Notes: generated by a model from the letters alone, not told the origin. A stretch of DNA of 64,000 nucleotides from Anolis sagrei (GCF_037176765.1 NC_090022.1:60591209-60655208), one strand, 5' to 3'; positions 11,801-20,600 are shown, numbered from the stretch's first letter. Made by a program: numbers and translations.

Positions 11801-14800
11801 AAGTAGATGCTGTGCTCTATTACAATCTTTATTTTTTGCTTGGGGAATCTATTATTATTTTTATTTATTTATTTAAAACATTTATATTCTGCCCTTCTCA
11901 CCCTGTAGGGGGATCATGGCGGAGCACAACATATATACGGCAAACAGTCAATGTCGGGACATAAAACCATAAATATATACAAACATTAAAATCACTTATA
12001 TTCACATTAAAATTGCTTAAAACCATCTCAGGACACCATTTGCCTCATTGCACTGCACCAAGTAGGAGCCCCTGGTGGTGCAGTGGGTTAAACCATGTGC
12101 TGTCAGGACTGAAGACCAACAGGTTGCAGGTTCAAATACGGGGAGAGCACGGATGAGCTCCCTCTAACAGCTCCAGCTCCTCATGCGGGGACATGAGATA
12201 AGCCTCCCATAAGGATGATAAAACATCAAAACATCCGGGTGTCTCCTGGGCAACGTCCTTACTGACGGCCAATTCTCTCAATTCTCAAGTCACTCCTGAC
12301 ACAACAACAAAAAATGCCCCAAGTGGAGAGCAGTAGTTTTGCCATATCTCCATTGCCCTGCAATCAGACTTACCATCTGCCTTCAGAATCCAGGTGATAT
12401 TAAGTTGGCATGTCCCATCCATTTCAACAATCTCGGCACTGATATTAAAAAGATCCGACGGTGTGAAATCGTGCTTCCACCACAACTCAGGAGAAGGCCC
12501 TTGCAAAATAGAAGATTATGAATTTTGTGCTTTTTGAGGGATCATCTATTTGCGATGAGCTTTAAAAACAATGAGCATTGGTTAGCATGTAAGTTTTATA
12601 GGCCCAGAAAAAGTATTATATGAACAACTGGAATATTAGAGTATTTAATTCTGGCATTCTTGAAGTGACTGGCTTGACTTTAAAGGAGCTGGGGGTGGCC
12701 ATGGTCAACAGGGAGCTCTGGCGTGAGCTGGTCCATGAGGTGACTGAACAAATAAACAACAATTCATAGGCTTAAGAGGATGAGATGCAGAATTTTAAGG
12801 AGAAAAGTAACTTATGTTCAGAAGGAAAAGTGGATCTGTTGCTGATATTCCTAGATAAAAATGTTTTTTCACTTAAAAAAAAATAGCCAGATGCTCCTCT
12901 GGACACCAAGTTGGTGCATATGAGGGTGAGACTAGGCATGCATCTACACGATAGAATTAATGCAGTTTGACACCATTTGAACTGCCATGGTTCAATTCTA
13001 TGAAGCCATGGGATTTGTAGTTTGGTGAGGTACCAACACTCTGGCAGAGAAGGCTAAAGACCCTGGAATACTTCAACTCCCATGGTATCATAGCATGGTG
13101 GCTAATGTGGCCAAACAGCATTCTTTCTCTTGAAAGAGAAAGTAGTACATTTAAAAAAAAATCTGACTATGTTAGTGCTTCCTAAAGAGAACATTCAATT
13201 TCAATCATTTGTTCTTCATTTCTTAATTCACAATCTTTCTCTATTTTTCATCCTAACCCCCCCCCCCCCCCCCCCCCCCCGCCCAAACAAATAATTTTAA
13301 GCCTTTGTGACCAATGATTAGAACTGGTCGATTCTACATACAAAATAGAGACAATGGCAATAAGCATATAACCCATATACTATGCTGCACAGTTAATATC
13401 TAAAATGTTTGTTTTATGTATACATACCATTTTCTACATGACACACAATAGACTGTAAAAGAAAAAAGATAATCAGAAATCAGATAATCAGAAAAAGAGA
13501 ATGTTATAGAACATAACACAAATTACAGATAACAGTGTTCCCAGCAATCTTCTTTACCTTTGACTGTATTAAAGATGCAGTAGACTCTCAGGATGGATCT
13601 ACACTGCCCTATAACCCAGAATCTGATCCTAGATTATCTGGTTTGAACCAGATTATATGAGTCCAAACTGCCAGATAACTTGGAATAAACAGATCATGGG
13701 GTATAGGGCAGTGTGGATCTAGCATATGTTAACCAGCACCCATGGAGATTGGCAGATGCCAGATAAATGTAGTTTCTGGTTGCTTGAGAGAAACTACTAA
13801 AATTAGGCCTAACTAATACTATATCCCATGCTATACTACGCCATAAACTCTATTACTTTATATAGAATCATAGAGTTGGAAGAGACCTTGTGGGCGCCCA
13901 ATCCAAACCCCTGCCAAGAAGCAGGAAAATCACATTCAAGCACCCCTGACAGAGAGCCATTCAGCCTCTGCTTAAAATCCTGCAAAAAAAAAAAAAAAAA
14001 AGAGCCTCCACCACATGCTGGGGCAGTAAGTTCCACTGCTGAATAGCTCTCACAGTTACAGGTGAAATCTGCTTTCCTGTAATTTGAAGCCATTGTTTCA
14101 CGTTCTAGTCTCTAAGACAGCTCTGCTCTCTGCTCCCTCCTCCCTATGACTTCCCCTCACATATTTATACATGGCCATCATGTCTCCTCTTAACCTTCTA
14201 TTCTGCAGGTTAAACATGCCCAGCTCTTTACGATGCTCCTCATAAGGCTTGTTCTCCAGACCCTTGATCATTTCAGTCGCCCTCCTCTGGACACATTCTA
14301 GCTTGTCGACATCTCCCTTAAATTGTGGTGCCCAGAATTAGACACAATATTCCAGGTATGGCCTGACCAAGATATATTATTATTGAAATAGAATAATTAT
14401 AAGCAAATAAATACAAACTTAATGCAACACATCTTTATTATACATGTATGTTTCATTGTATTTAAAGTATTATTTCACTGATGTTTTGCCAGTTGAATTT
14501 GATTAAATGACAATGTAGACTCAAAGCAAATAATGTGAATTAACTGTTTGATAATCTGGATTATATGGCAGAGCTGAAGGGGCCTTAGTCAACTTTGATT
14601 TATAGTGTTCCTATCTGAGGATTTTCTTGGCAGACTTATACAAAGGAGGTTTGCATAAGTCTGCCAAGAAGGTTTACATCAGATACAGCTTAATGGTGTC
14701 ACATTAGAAAATGTTGACCATTTCCGCTACCTTGGCAGCCACCTCTCCACCAAAGTCAACATCGACAATGAAATACAACACCGCCTGAGCTCTGTGAGTG

Positions 14801-17800
14801 CAGCATTTTTCCGAATGAAGCAGAGAGTGATTGAGGACCGGGACATCCGTAGGGATACCAAGGTGCTTGTTTATAAAGTTATTGTCCTCCCAACCCTGCT
14901 ATATGCCTGCGAAACGTGGACTGTCTACAGACGTTCCATGCAACTCCTAGTACGATTCCATCAGAGCTGCCTCCGGAAAATCCTGCAAATCTCTTGGGAA
15001 GACAAGCGGACAAATGTCAGCATGCTGGAAGAAGCAAAGACCACCAGCATTGAAGAGATGGTCCTCCGCCATAAACTCTGCTGGACCGGCCACGTTGTCC
15101 GGATGCCCGACCACCGTCTCTCAAAGCAGTTGCTCTACTCCGAACTCAAGAATGGAAAACGGAATGTTGGTGGACAGGGAAACAGATTTAAAGATGGGCT
15201 CAAAGCCAGCCTTAAAAACTCTGGCATAGACACTGAGAACTGGGAAGCCCTGGCCTGTGAGCGCTCCAGCTGGAGGTCAGCTGTGACCAGCAATGCTGCA
15301 GAATTTGAAGAGGCATGAATGGAGGGCAAAAGAGAGAAACTTGCCAAGAGGAAGGCGCATCAAGCCAACCCCATCCGAGACTGCCTTCCATCTGGAAACC
15401 AATGCCCTCACTGCAGGAGACGATGCAGATCAAGAATAGGGCTCCATAGTCACCTACGGACCCACCCTGGAGGATTATCCTTCTTGGACAATGAGGGATC
15501 GCCTAAGTAAGTAAGTAAGTAAGCATAAGTTAGCAATTACCTTTCTTTTAGGCCCCTTCTACACTGCCATATAAAATCCAGATTTTCTGCTTTGCTAATC
15601 TGGATTATACGGCAGTTGTAGAAGGGGCCACAGTCTGTGTGACCTGCTCATGGCCACCCAGGAGGTTTCCATGATTGAGCAGCAATTCAAAACCTGGTCT
15701 CCAGAGTTCAAATCCAATGCTCAAACCACTACATGATGCTGGCACCCACACTCATAAAGCATGGAGAGGAGGGTAACTCAGTAAGAGAAGACCTGTTTTG
15801 CACATAAAAGCTCACTCAATGTCGATGCCTGACAGGAAAAACTGAAGGGAAAAAAGTCTGAGGGAACAGAGAGGTCATCAGTACAATTCCAGATGGTCTT
15901 CTCCTGAGTAAAACAGTTTCCTATCCTTAACTCTGTTAAGAAATGTGGGTGTACATCAACCATATAAAAGCTACCACTCATGCTGCTGAGCATCTTAAAT
16001 TACCCCTTTTTCCTTCCTAAAGAAGATAAAGAGCAATTTAACAGCAGGTTATGTGAACACTGTATTAACCCTGTCCTTTATCATATATCTAATTTTCTCC
16101 CTGCATAAGGCTTACAATTTTTAAAAGGACAAATAAATAATATGAACAGAAGTGCCTTTTTTAACATTTAAAAAAAACACTAGGAAAAATATCTATAAGA
16201 ATAAAATGGTGTTGCCAACCTCCTGAAGCAGTCATTTTGGGAGTGATGAGTCCATAAAGTGTTGTATGTTTGACAGGGCTTTTGAAAAGAAAACTATTCT
16301 GCTTTCCACTTTTGTGGGTTTCACATCCATGGTTGAATTATTCAGGTTTTTGGAGAGGTTTTTTGCTGCCACCTCTGCTGCTGCCCTGCACCATTTTTAA
16401 TAGGAATTGCAAGCTTTGTGTGACTGAGGATTGTATATCCCTATGAAAATTGGCAAAGGGGAGCAGCAGAGACAGTGGGTAGGAGCAAATAAAGGCAATG
16501 AAGCTCAGGTAGAGAAACTGTGGGCAACTGGGCAGGTGGAGAAAGGAAGGGGAGCTCAGTTCCTGTCTTCCTTTGCCTGGATAAAACAGGCATGGGCAGC
16601 AAGAGAAGAAGGAGTAAGCCTCCCAAAGCCTAGGGACTGGCACTGGCAGGGCAACTGAGGTGTGTTCTGGCCACAGGAGAAAGAGACAGGAGACAAGCAA
16701 GCAAAGGGGTGAGTGACTGGAGACCTGTAAGGAGAGTGAATGGACAGTCACAGAAAAAGGTAGAGGTGAATGGGTGGCTGGAGTAAAGGGCTGGGGAGTC
16801 AGAGAGCCACTTCAGCTACTCCACGCACAGGCACACACCAGACAACAGTGGCAATATGCCATCTCACCCCAGCACCTTACCACCTCTGAGAGAATGCCAG
16901 AAATATTTGCATTTTTTGATCTTGGAGCAAGGAAGCTGCACCACAAAACACACAAAACTGAAAGCCAAACTAGACATTTTTCTAATTCACGATCAACGTA
17001 ATCTACACTAGAAAAACAAAAAAAAAAAACTAAGCTAAACAAAACCATATAATTAAACCTAAAGTTAAAGCAAAATACTAAAACATTAAAACACGAAAGT
17101 CTAACTAAAACAAAAACAAAAAAAAGCTGTGATGCCTCAATCCAAATTGTAATAAAAGAAAAAAATACAAAAGAAAAAATTCCATTACAGAGCAAATGAA
17201 ATAATCCTGCTAATTACAAATAACCATAACCATAGATTGTTTATTGCTCAAAACATAAACATAGACAGGTCAATCTTTCACTCTGGGAAACTGGATTCAA
17301 ATCCCTGCTTGGTCATGAAGTTTATCCTAACTTGGGTTTTGGTTTCAACATTTGGGCTAATTCAGCCACTTTTAAAGACCCATTCTTCCATCATTGGTGC
17401 TTCAGTTCACTTCCAAGTTTGAGGAGACAATATTTTGCTGCAATTGCTATGTATGGAAGAAATCGTCCATATTTACTATCAATTTGTTTATCCATAATGC
17501 TCAACAAACATGTTTCTGATCACATAATAAAATTTACCTTTAAATTCTTTTTTAATTAACATATAATTCTTAAACCATAACTTTTTGTCTTTTTTCAAGT
17601 TCACCTCATCTAAAACAAAAATGTCCTCTTTGTCTGCAGCATCAGTTTGCAACATCAAACTGATGCTGCAGACAAACATCAGTTTGCAACATTCGGAGAT
17701 GTTTTTGACAGTTTATTTGTGGGGTTTGTTTTTAAAAGGCATGTCCTCACCCCAGCCTGAACAAATTTTACAGGAACCCCAAAAAACATGCAGAAGATAT

Positions 17801-18352
17801 GCATTCTGTTGCTATAAAATGAAAATGTCCAAGCCCTGTACCAAAGTGAGTCAATACATTCGGACAGCTTTGTTCCTTACATAATATTCCACTTGTAGCC
17901 AACTACGGGCTGCCACCTATAACTCACATTTCAATTCATTTAGATTTAGTACCTTTTGGAAACAAACTTGACATTTGGAGATGTGTACCATTTGTACCTG
18001 GAGCCAGCATGATATACTGGTTTGAATGTTGGACTATCACTCTGGGGAAACCTATGGGTTACCTTGGGCAAGTCACATATTCTCCATGGTTCACTTTGGA
18101 ATCTCCATAAATTGGAAATGTCTTGAAGGCACAGAACATCAAACCATTTACATAGGTTTTCTTTTTAATTTTTTTTACACAGGATACATTTTACAGTGAG
18201 TTCTTGGTATCAGGATCTTGGTTTGGTTGCAGGGTCCAGCATGGATACCTAAATCTATGGATGCTCAAATCGTATTATATACAATGAGGTGGTACAATGG
18301 TGTTCCTCAAATAAAATGGCAAAATCAAGGTTTGCATTTGTGAAATAGTGAA

Positions 18353-18396
<44 letters not shown>

Positions 18397-20250
18397 AAGC
18401 CATGGATGGTAGAATTTGTGGTTGCAGAAGTATATACCTTTAAGAATAGGCAGAAGCCTGTATGTTCCAGATAAAGCAGGTTCGAGTTGTTCTCTTGGGA
18501 GAATGCAAAAGAGTCGGTTGGTTATGTTACTGGTATTTCACTATGTGACAACAAAGGCTCAATGTTTCTTGTGGTATGTAAAGCAGAAAGGATGCCACAG
18601 AAGGAATAAAAGCATTTTGTTTGGGGTAAACCAAAACACAAAAAGACTTTGACCCCTCTCCCCCCAAGTCCAAAATGTGACAGAAGAAAAAAATACCAAA
18701 AAATGTCTAAGGCTATTCAATCAAGGTGATCAATTGCAACATTCACACTTGCCTCAAGCAGACAAGAGTTCTTTCTCCCACTCTGGACATTCCACAGATA
18801 CCCTGTTTCCCTTAAAATAAGACATACCCATAAAATAAGCCATAGCAGGATTTCTATGCATTTGCGCAGTATAAGCCATACCCCAAAAATATGACATAGT
18901 GATAGGCATTTTCCCCTAGCACCAACTAGCAACAGTCTGTGGGTCTCTCTCACCCCACCACAGACACCAGTAAAGCTGCTGCTTTCCAGCAATGTCCAAC
19001 AATAGTCTATGGATCTATCTCACCCCAAACAAATACCAGGGGATGGGAGAAAACTTCAACAAGCAGAGAGATCATTTCATAACTGCAGATTGCTGTACCA
19101 TACTTCATATCTATCCATTTATCTATCTGTGGATATAAACCTCACTTACTTAGTTTCCATCAGATCTCTCAATCTCTGAGGATGCCTGCCATAGATGTGA
19201 GTGAAATGTCAGGAGAGAATGCCTCCATAACATGGCCATACAGCCACAGCAACCCAGCCATGAAAGCCTTCGACAACACATACAAAAAAAATATTCTTCT
19301 ACCACTACAGATCCAACTAAATAACCAAGCTATTTACTAAGAAGTAATAACCATAACCATTGATTTCCCCTTGCTCCAAAAGTCCATAAAGAGTTTCCAA
19401 TTTTTCAGAATGTCTTTGGGGGTAAATAGATTTGGGGATGATCTGGTTGATGCCTATTTGGAAAGCAGGCTCACAATAGATGCTATATCGTGTCAGGAGC
19501 GACTTGAGAAATGCAAGTCACTTCTGGTGTGAGAGAATTGGCCGTTTGCAAGGAGGTTCCCCAGGGGACGCCCGGATGTTTTTGAGGTTTCACCATCCTT
19601 ATGGGAGGCTTCTCCCATGTCCCTGCATGGGGAGCCGGAGCTGACAGAGGGAGCTCATCCGCGGTCTCCTCGGATTCGAACTTGCGACCTGAGGCACCTT
19701 GAATATTTCCAAGCCTGGGGTGCTTCTGCACTGTAGACTGAATGCGGCTTGACTTCGCTTTGCCTCCCTGGGCTCTATGATATGAGATCCTGGGAGTTGT
19801 GGTTGGATGAGGCACCAGGGCTCTTTGGCAGGGAAGGCGAGAGACAACCCCCGTGATCCCAGGGGGAATTCATCACACTAGAGAAAAAAATCCACTTAAC
19901 ACCCAGTTTCTGCCTCCTGCAGAATTCTGTGGTTTGTAGTTTAGTGTGGCTGTGAAAGGCTCCTCCCTAAACTACAAACCCCAGAATTCTGCAGAAGGCA
20001 GCAACCGAATTTTAAGTGGATTTTTCTCTCTCTAGTGTGATGAGGCCGGCGCGCAGATCAAGTGTTGTGGAGCTGCATTCATTCAATGGCGCGGCTGTCC
20101 TCGTGGATGCCAGGGCTGTGTGTGAGAGCCACTCAGAAAAAGGACACTCGAAGGCGCAAAAGCCGGCAGGGAGTAGAAGGCTTGGCTTACCGGCTGGGCT
20201 TCTCCCAAAGTCAGCGCCGCGCTCAGCAAGAGCAGCAGCAGCAGCAGCAT
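1415..20250 (-). CDS. IL17RB: IL17RB, interleukin-17 receptor B (11 coding exons, complete)
   Basis: Type I membrane receptor for IL-17B and, with IL17RA, IL-17E/IL-25; its SEFIR domain recruits ACT1 (known for the family). Coding exons in transcript order: 20191-20250, 13428-13452, 12374-12499, 8602-8717, 7340-7466, 6598-6645, 5526-5680, 5255-5320, 4428-4512, 3153-3319, 1415-1945. All introns are GT-AG and phases agree at every junction, giving 1506 nt or 501 residues plus stop; human is about 502. Seen: signal peptide (1-19), cysteine-containing ectodomain with N-glycosylation sequons (for example DPNITI, VNFTTS), one membrane span (about 278-299) followed by KRR, and a SEFIR domain (about 328-480) with GPVQWLASQKETADKI and NLFCSDL. 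Exon joins are inferred by eye, without transcript data; the match to human IL17RB is from memory and is strong in the SEFIR domain. Confidence 0.95.
2195..2350 (+). mobile_element. MIR/CORE-type SINE
   Basis: GTGTTGGACTATGCCTCTGG, GGATCTTCACTCGGCCATTG and GTGTGACCTTCAGCAAGTCA are the core of an ancient CORE-SINE. IL17RB intron 10. Confidence 0.7.
2555..2968 (+). mobile_element. L2-type LINE 3' end
   Basis: GGACGAGAGACAGGGCCTTC corresponds to the RT C-terminus (GTRDRAFSV), then a diverged 3' UTR with GTAAGCCACCTTGAG and an AAATAAATAAATAAAT tail. IL17RB intron 10. Confidence 0.88.
3153..3319 (-). CDS. IL17RB: IL17RB exon 10 (transmembrane segment)
   Basis: After EPEIALAGN comes a hydrophobic run, YVYITVALLLIICTFTAVLY, followed by FKRRHG: a single-pass segment with a positive cytoplasmic flank. 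It ends in SHKTITLLLPMY, like human TSFSTTTLLPP. The acceptor is TTTCTATCCTAG; the donor GTGTGG is weak. An earlier GTAAGA inside the exon would break the reading phase and was not used. Confidence 0.88.
3845..4000 (-). mobile_element. CR1 LINE 3' fragment
   Basis: Starts with AATCATAGAATCATAGAGTT and continues GGAAGAGACC...CCAACCCCCTGCCAAG, the reverse complement of the CR1 3' end. It lies in IL17RB intron 9. Confidence 0.93.
4020..4365 (+). mobile_element. L2-type LINE 3' UTR fragment
   Basis: Ends TGTAAGCCACCCGAGTCC ... GGATATAAATAAATATGATG followed by (GAT)n and (ATT)n, like the other L2 3' ends in the window. It lies just past IL17RB exon 9. Confidence 0.75.
4428..4512 (-). CDS. IL17RB: IL17RB exon 9 (membrane-proximal ectodomain)
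   Basis: Encodes LIPYFPRCGGDCRRYSNYQE then QCTNYQEQ and one base, matching human LTPYFPTCGSDCIRHKG. The acceptor is CTCCCTCCCTCCCAG and the donor is GTCAGA, slightly off consensus. The exon holds a 21-nt in-frame tandem duplication that repeats NYQEQ. LINE L2 fragments lie close by on both sides. Confidence 0.88.
4695..4985 (+). mobile_element. L2-type LINE ORF2 fragment
   Basis: Translates, with frame changes, to LKTQVHSLGVILDSPLSLEP and VGRAFAQLKFVPQLRPFL, then GLPLKTAQK, the L2 RT C-terminal region. In IL17RB intron 8. Confidence 0.85.
5255..5320 (-). CDS. IL17RB: IL17RB exon 8 (ectodomain)
   Basis: A 66-nt exon encoding GNDMRISQRISVNDQSSKIF plus IE, phase 0 at both ends. It corresponds to human KKQTRASVVIPVTGDSEGATVQ. 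The acceptor is CATGCCACAG and the donor is GTAAGA. Sequence similarity is weak; phase and position support it. Confidence 0.85.
5526..5680 (-). CDS. IL17RB: IL17RB exon 7 (ectodomain)
   Basis: Encodes GSLWDPNITICYRESEVEVN then FTTSPFCPEYTILLYESS, close to human GSLWDPNITACKKNEETVEV. The acceptor is GTATTTCTCAG and the donor is GTATTT. Two sequons (NIT, NFT) are shared with human. Confidence 0.95.
5793..5852. repeat. (AAG)n triplet repeat, about 20 units
   Basis: An uninterrupted GAA/TTC run in IL17RB intron 6, about 110 bp from the exon 7 acceptor. On the transcript strand it reads (CTT)n and could act as an extended pyrimidine tract. Confidence 0.95.
6184..6281. repeat. 98-bp direct duplication, copy 1
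   Basis: From TAGCCTACTCTAGTTGCTCT to CTGCCTTTTCCCA; identical by eye to 6338-6435, 56 bp further on. IL17RB intron 6. Confidence 0.88.
6338..6435. repeat. 98-bp direct duplication, copy 2
   Basis: Second copy of the segment at 6184-6281. The spacer holds GCATTGCACTCCAGTATCTG. Confidence 0.88.
6598..6645 (-). CDS. IL17RB: IL17RB exon 6 (48-nt small exon)
   Basis: Between acceptor TTCAATCTAG and donor GTAAGC lie 48 nt encoding CQNDILKHSISCIEKG with split codons at both ends. This aligns with human CLDHIMKYKKKCVKAG: both cysteines are spaced the same. Phases fit exons 5 and 7 exactly. Confidence 0.87.
7340..7466 (-). CDS. IL17RB: IL17RB exon 5 (ectodomain)
   Basis: Encodes WQFHYIGFPVEENKEYMISA then YNLPPANLNEDHPNKIAYLHSP, matching human WTFSYIGFPVELNTVYFIGA. 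The acceptor is TGTTTCTTTTCAG and the donor is GTAACT. It begins in phase 0 and ends in phase 1. An open frame on the opposite strand across this exon is a shadow. Confidence 0.92.
7735..7965 (+). mobile_element. L2-like LINE 3' end, worn
   Basis: Contains ACAACTTAAGACCTATATCT, then TTTTAACTTGCATTTTAACT and GTTGTACCCTGCCTCAAGCC, ending in a (TAC)n tract. IL17RB intron 4. Confidence 0.65.
8081..8351 (-). mobile_element. tRNA-derived SINE with target-site duplication
   Basis: Reverse complement begins GGAGCACCCGGTAGCGCAGT and carries the B-box-like GGTTCGAATCC (8276-8286 region), ends in CTCCTGACACGAC and A's. Flanked by 10-bp repeats ATAAAAAGAG at 8071-8080 and 8352-8361. IL17RB intron 4. Confidence 0.9.
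8602..8717 (-). CDS. IL17RB: IL17RB exon 4 (ectodomain)
   Basis: Encodes YLNATKICVTPGKPYCVRC, aligning with human LLKATKICVTGKSNFQSYSC, then RYTEKFQNLTKPDLQN. The acceptor is CTCATTTTCAG and the donor is GTAAGT. The ORF begins with two bases that complete the split codon of exon 3. Sequons NAT and NLT are present. Confidence 0.93.
9293..9445 (-). mobile_element. LINE 3' end (L2-like), inverted
   Basis: (TTTA)n followed by TTGTATACCACCCTTTTCAG and CAAGGCGGTTTACAGAGGCA, the reverse complement of an L2-type 3' UTR. Nested in a larger repeat. Confidence 0.7.
9706..10443. mobile_element. GC-rich terminal-inverted-repeat element
   Basis: Ends ATTACCGTATATTCCGGGGT and ACCCCGGAATATACGGTAAT are exact 20-bp inverted repeats; sub-terminal TAAGACGACCCCC and CTAGACGACTCCC also pair. 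The interior has GC-rich, CpG-dense inverted copies such as CTTCTCCCGTGAGACAACAT. Flanking TA or TTA suggests a small duplication. Frames of 174 and 86 codons inside lack any known domain. Confidence 0.85.
11578..11790. mobile_element. Palindromic MITE, family A
   Basis: Starts GGGACACATCTACACTACTG, with GCAGTTTGACAGTACTTTAA, and ends TAAACTGCATTAATTCAACA with GTGTAGATGCACCC: the two halves are inverted copies. Recurs at 12940, 42885, 58040, and in part at 32307 and 43240. Confidence 0.85.
11848..11995 (-). mobile_element. LINE 3' end (L2-like), inverted
   Basis: (TTTA)n then ATTTATATTCTGCCCTTCTC and AGGGGGATCATGGCGGAGCA; same family of 3' ends as 9293 and 58209. IL17RB intron 3. Confidence 0.7.
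12063..12313 (+). mobile_element. tRNA-derived SINE (same family as 8081)
   Basis: Starts GGAGCCCCTGGTGGTGCAGT, has GCAGGTTCAAATACGGGGAG, ends CAAGTCACTCCTGACACAAC and poly-A. It ends just beside IL17RB exon 3 (12374), about 60 bp away. Confidence 0.92.
12374..12499 (-). CDS. IL17RB: IL17RB exon 3 (ectodomain)
   Basis: Encodes GPSPELWWKHDF and CQLNITWILKADG, corresponding to human GPSPEWMLQHDL and MNVSWVLRAD. The acceptor is TTTGCAAG and the donor is GTAAGT. It contains potential N-glycosylation sites NIS and NIT. Confidence 0.93.
12655..12770 (+). mobile_element. BovB LINE 3' terminal fragment
   Basis: Nucleotide similarity to the last ~100 bp of the BovB frame (GGCTTGACTTTAAAGGAGCT; GAGCTGGTCCATGAGGTGAC) with tail ACTGAACAAATAAACAACAA. 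It lies in IL17RB intron 2, sense relative to the plus strand. Confidence 0.85.
12938..13112. mobile_element. Palindromic MITE, family A (partial)
   Basis: GCATCTACACGATAGAATTA, GCAGTTTGACACCATTTGAA and GGTACCAACACTCTGGCAGA match family A; the right arm is cut short at ATAGCATGGTGG. Ends about 315 bp from IL17RB exon 2. Confidence 0.83.
13257..13280. repeat. Poly-C tract
   Basis: About 24 C residues, poly-G on the IL17RB transcript; G-quadruplex prone. It lies 148 bp past micro-exon 2. Confidence 0.9.
13428..13452 (-). CDS. IL17RB: IL17RB exon 2 (25-nt micro-exon)
   Basis: A 25-nt exon between a pyrimidine-rich acceptor ending in TTTTACAG and a GTATGT donor. It encodes SIVCHVEN plus one base, which with exon 3 reads SIVCHVENGPSPELWW, matching human TVQCGSETGPSPEW. 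It starts in phase 0 and ends in phase 1, fitting both neighbours. Far too short for ORF finders; found by phase and homology. Confidence 0.85.
13590..13725. mobile_element. Palindromic MITE, family B
   Basis: GGATCTACACTGCCCTATAA, AGATTATCTGGTTTGAACCA, GATTATATGAGTCCAAACTG and GGGCAGTGTGGATC: a near-perfect palindrome. Family B recurs at 15553, 34005, 34806, 34965, 35095 and 45186. Confidence 0.85.
13862..14372 (-). mobile_element. CR1 LINE 3' fragment
   Basis: Begins GAATCATAGAGTTGGAAGAG and runs to CCAGGTATGGCCTGACCAAG; reverse complement of CR1. An 18-base poly-A interrupts it at 13985-14002. IL17RB intron 1. Confidence 0.93.
14680..15535 (+). mobile_element. Non-LTR retrotransposon 3' part (I/Vingi-like group, clade uncertain)
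   Basis: A continuous frame from GVTLENVDHFRYLGSHLST through KVLVYKVIVLPTLLYACETW, SCLRKILQISWEDKRTN and MVLRHKLCWTGHVVRMPDHR to a stop at 15318. After it, in another frame, comes CPHCRRRCRSRIGLHSHLRT, a zinc-finger tail known from several LINE groups, so one frameshift or stop separates the parts. It ends in (TAAG)n at about 15507-15524. The upstream reverse transcriptase core is missing. The frame is surprisingly open over more than 170 codons. Confidence 0.85.
15550..15632. mobile_element. Palindromic MITE, family B (short)
   Basis: GGCCCCTTCTACACTGCCAT ATAAAATCC pairs with GGATTATACGGCAGTTGTAG AAGGGGCC, about 35-bp arms. IL17RB intron 1. Confidence 0.85.
15630..15755 (-). mobile_element. 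MIR/CORE-like SINE remnant, inverted
   Basis: Reverse complement of ATGCTCAAACCACTACATGA and TTCAAAACCTGGTCTCCAGA resembles the tRNA head of the same SINE class. IL17RB intron 1. Confidence 0.55.
16020..17620. other. IL17RB intron 1, no recognised feature
   Basis: Moderately AT-rich unique DNA with a purine-rich stretch at 16430-16700. Open frames of up to 137 codons lack domains and codon support. Confidence 0.5.
17629..17676. repeat. Perfect 20-bp hairpin
   Basis: TTTGTCTGCAGCATCAGTTT and its exact complement AAACTGATGCTGCAGACAAA enclose GCAACATC; CATCAGTTTGCAACAT then repeats once more. IL17RB intron 1. Confidence 0.8.
18000..18150 (+). mobile_element. MIR/CORE-type SINE
   Basis: GAGCCAGCATGATATACTGG, GAATGTTGGACTATCACTCT and CCTTGGGCAAGTCACATATT show the same core as at 2195. 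IL17RB intron 1. Confidence 0.7.
18358..18392. repeat. (TA)n(CA)n microsatellite
   Basis: ATATATATACACACAC run in IL17RB intron 1. Confidence 0.9.
18800..18912. mobile_element. Short DNA-transposon remnant
   Basis: CCCTGTTTCCCTTAAAATAA GACATACCC and repeated AAAATAAGCCATA, a terminal motif of a widespread vertebrate MITE type. No partner end was identified. IL17RB intron 1. Confidence 0.5.
19485..19690 (-). mobile_element. tRNA-derived SINE, 5' truncated
   Basis: Reverse complement of the same SINE: TCGTGTCAGGAGCGACTTGA to TCGGATTCGAACTTGCGACC; the tRNA head is cut off where a palindromic element begins. IL17RB intron 1. Confidence 0.88.
19866..20046. mobile_element. Palindromic MITE, family C
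   Basis: CATCACACTAGAGAAAAAAA TCCACTTAA and TAAGTGGATTTTTCTCTCTC TAGTGTGATG are terminal inverted repeats; CAGAATTCTG...GTAGTTTAG repeats inverted in the middle. It ends about 145 bp from IL17RB exon 1, in intron 1. Other copies: 35584 and 36220-36585. Confidence 0.9.
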
Positions 20251-20600
20251 CCCCCCTTCCGCGCCACGCAGGTTTCGGCGGTGGCAAAACGCTGGCTTTC
20301 TCCTCTCGGCGTGAAAGTGGGGCTGGCGGGCTCCCTGAGCCCAATTTATGCCTCCCCATCCATCCCCCCCCCCCCCACCGCCCGCGCACGTGCTCGCCCC
20401 AGCCTGCAACTCTCGCTACCAGTCAAGAGCAGGGAGCCAAGGGCGCGCCTTCTTCCTTGTCGCTAAAGGGCTCCCGATTGGCTTCTGAGGTTGCCCGAGC
20501 CACCTGCTTCCCCCGGGGGGAGCCCCATTGCAGCACCCGCCTTGCCCCCTTCCCCCCTCCCCCACAGGTGAGAGGCATTCAAGGAAGTCCCAATGTCCTC
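20040..20600. promoter_or_regulatory. CpG-rich block over IL17RB exon 1 (likely promoter)
   Basis: GC-rich with many CpG dinucleotides in an otherwise AT-rich setting, surrounding the signal-peptide exon. The transcription start is probably between 20250 and 20600 on the minus strand. No clear TATA box was picked out. Function is inferred from composition and position. Confidence 0.6.
20191..20250 (-). CDS. IL17RB: IL17RB exon 1: start codon and signal peptide
   Basis: ATG at 20250-20248 opens 20 codons: Met, eight leucines, then SAALTLGEAQP, a classic signal peptide. The donor after CCG reads GTAAGC, phase 0. An in-frame ATG further upstream opens a proline/glycine-rich lead with no homology, so the ATG directly before the leucine run is chosen. 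The leucine run is coded by a CTG tract and may vary in length between alleles. The exon sits inside a CpG-rich block. Confidence 0.85.
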
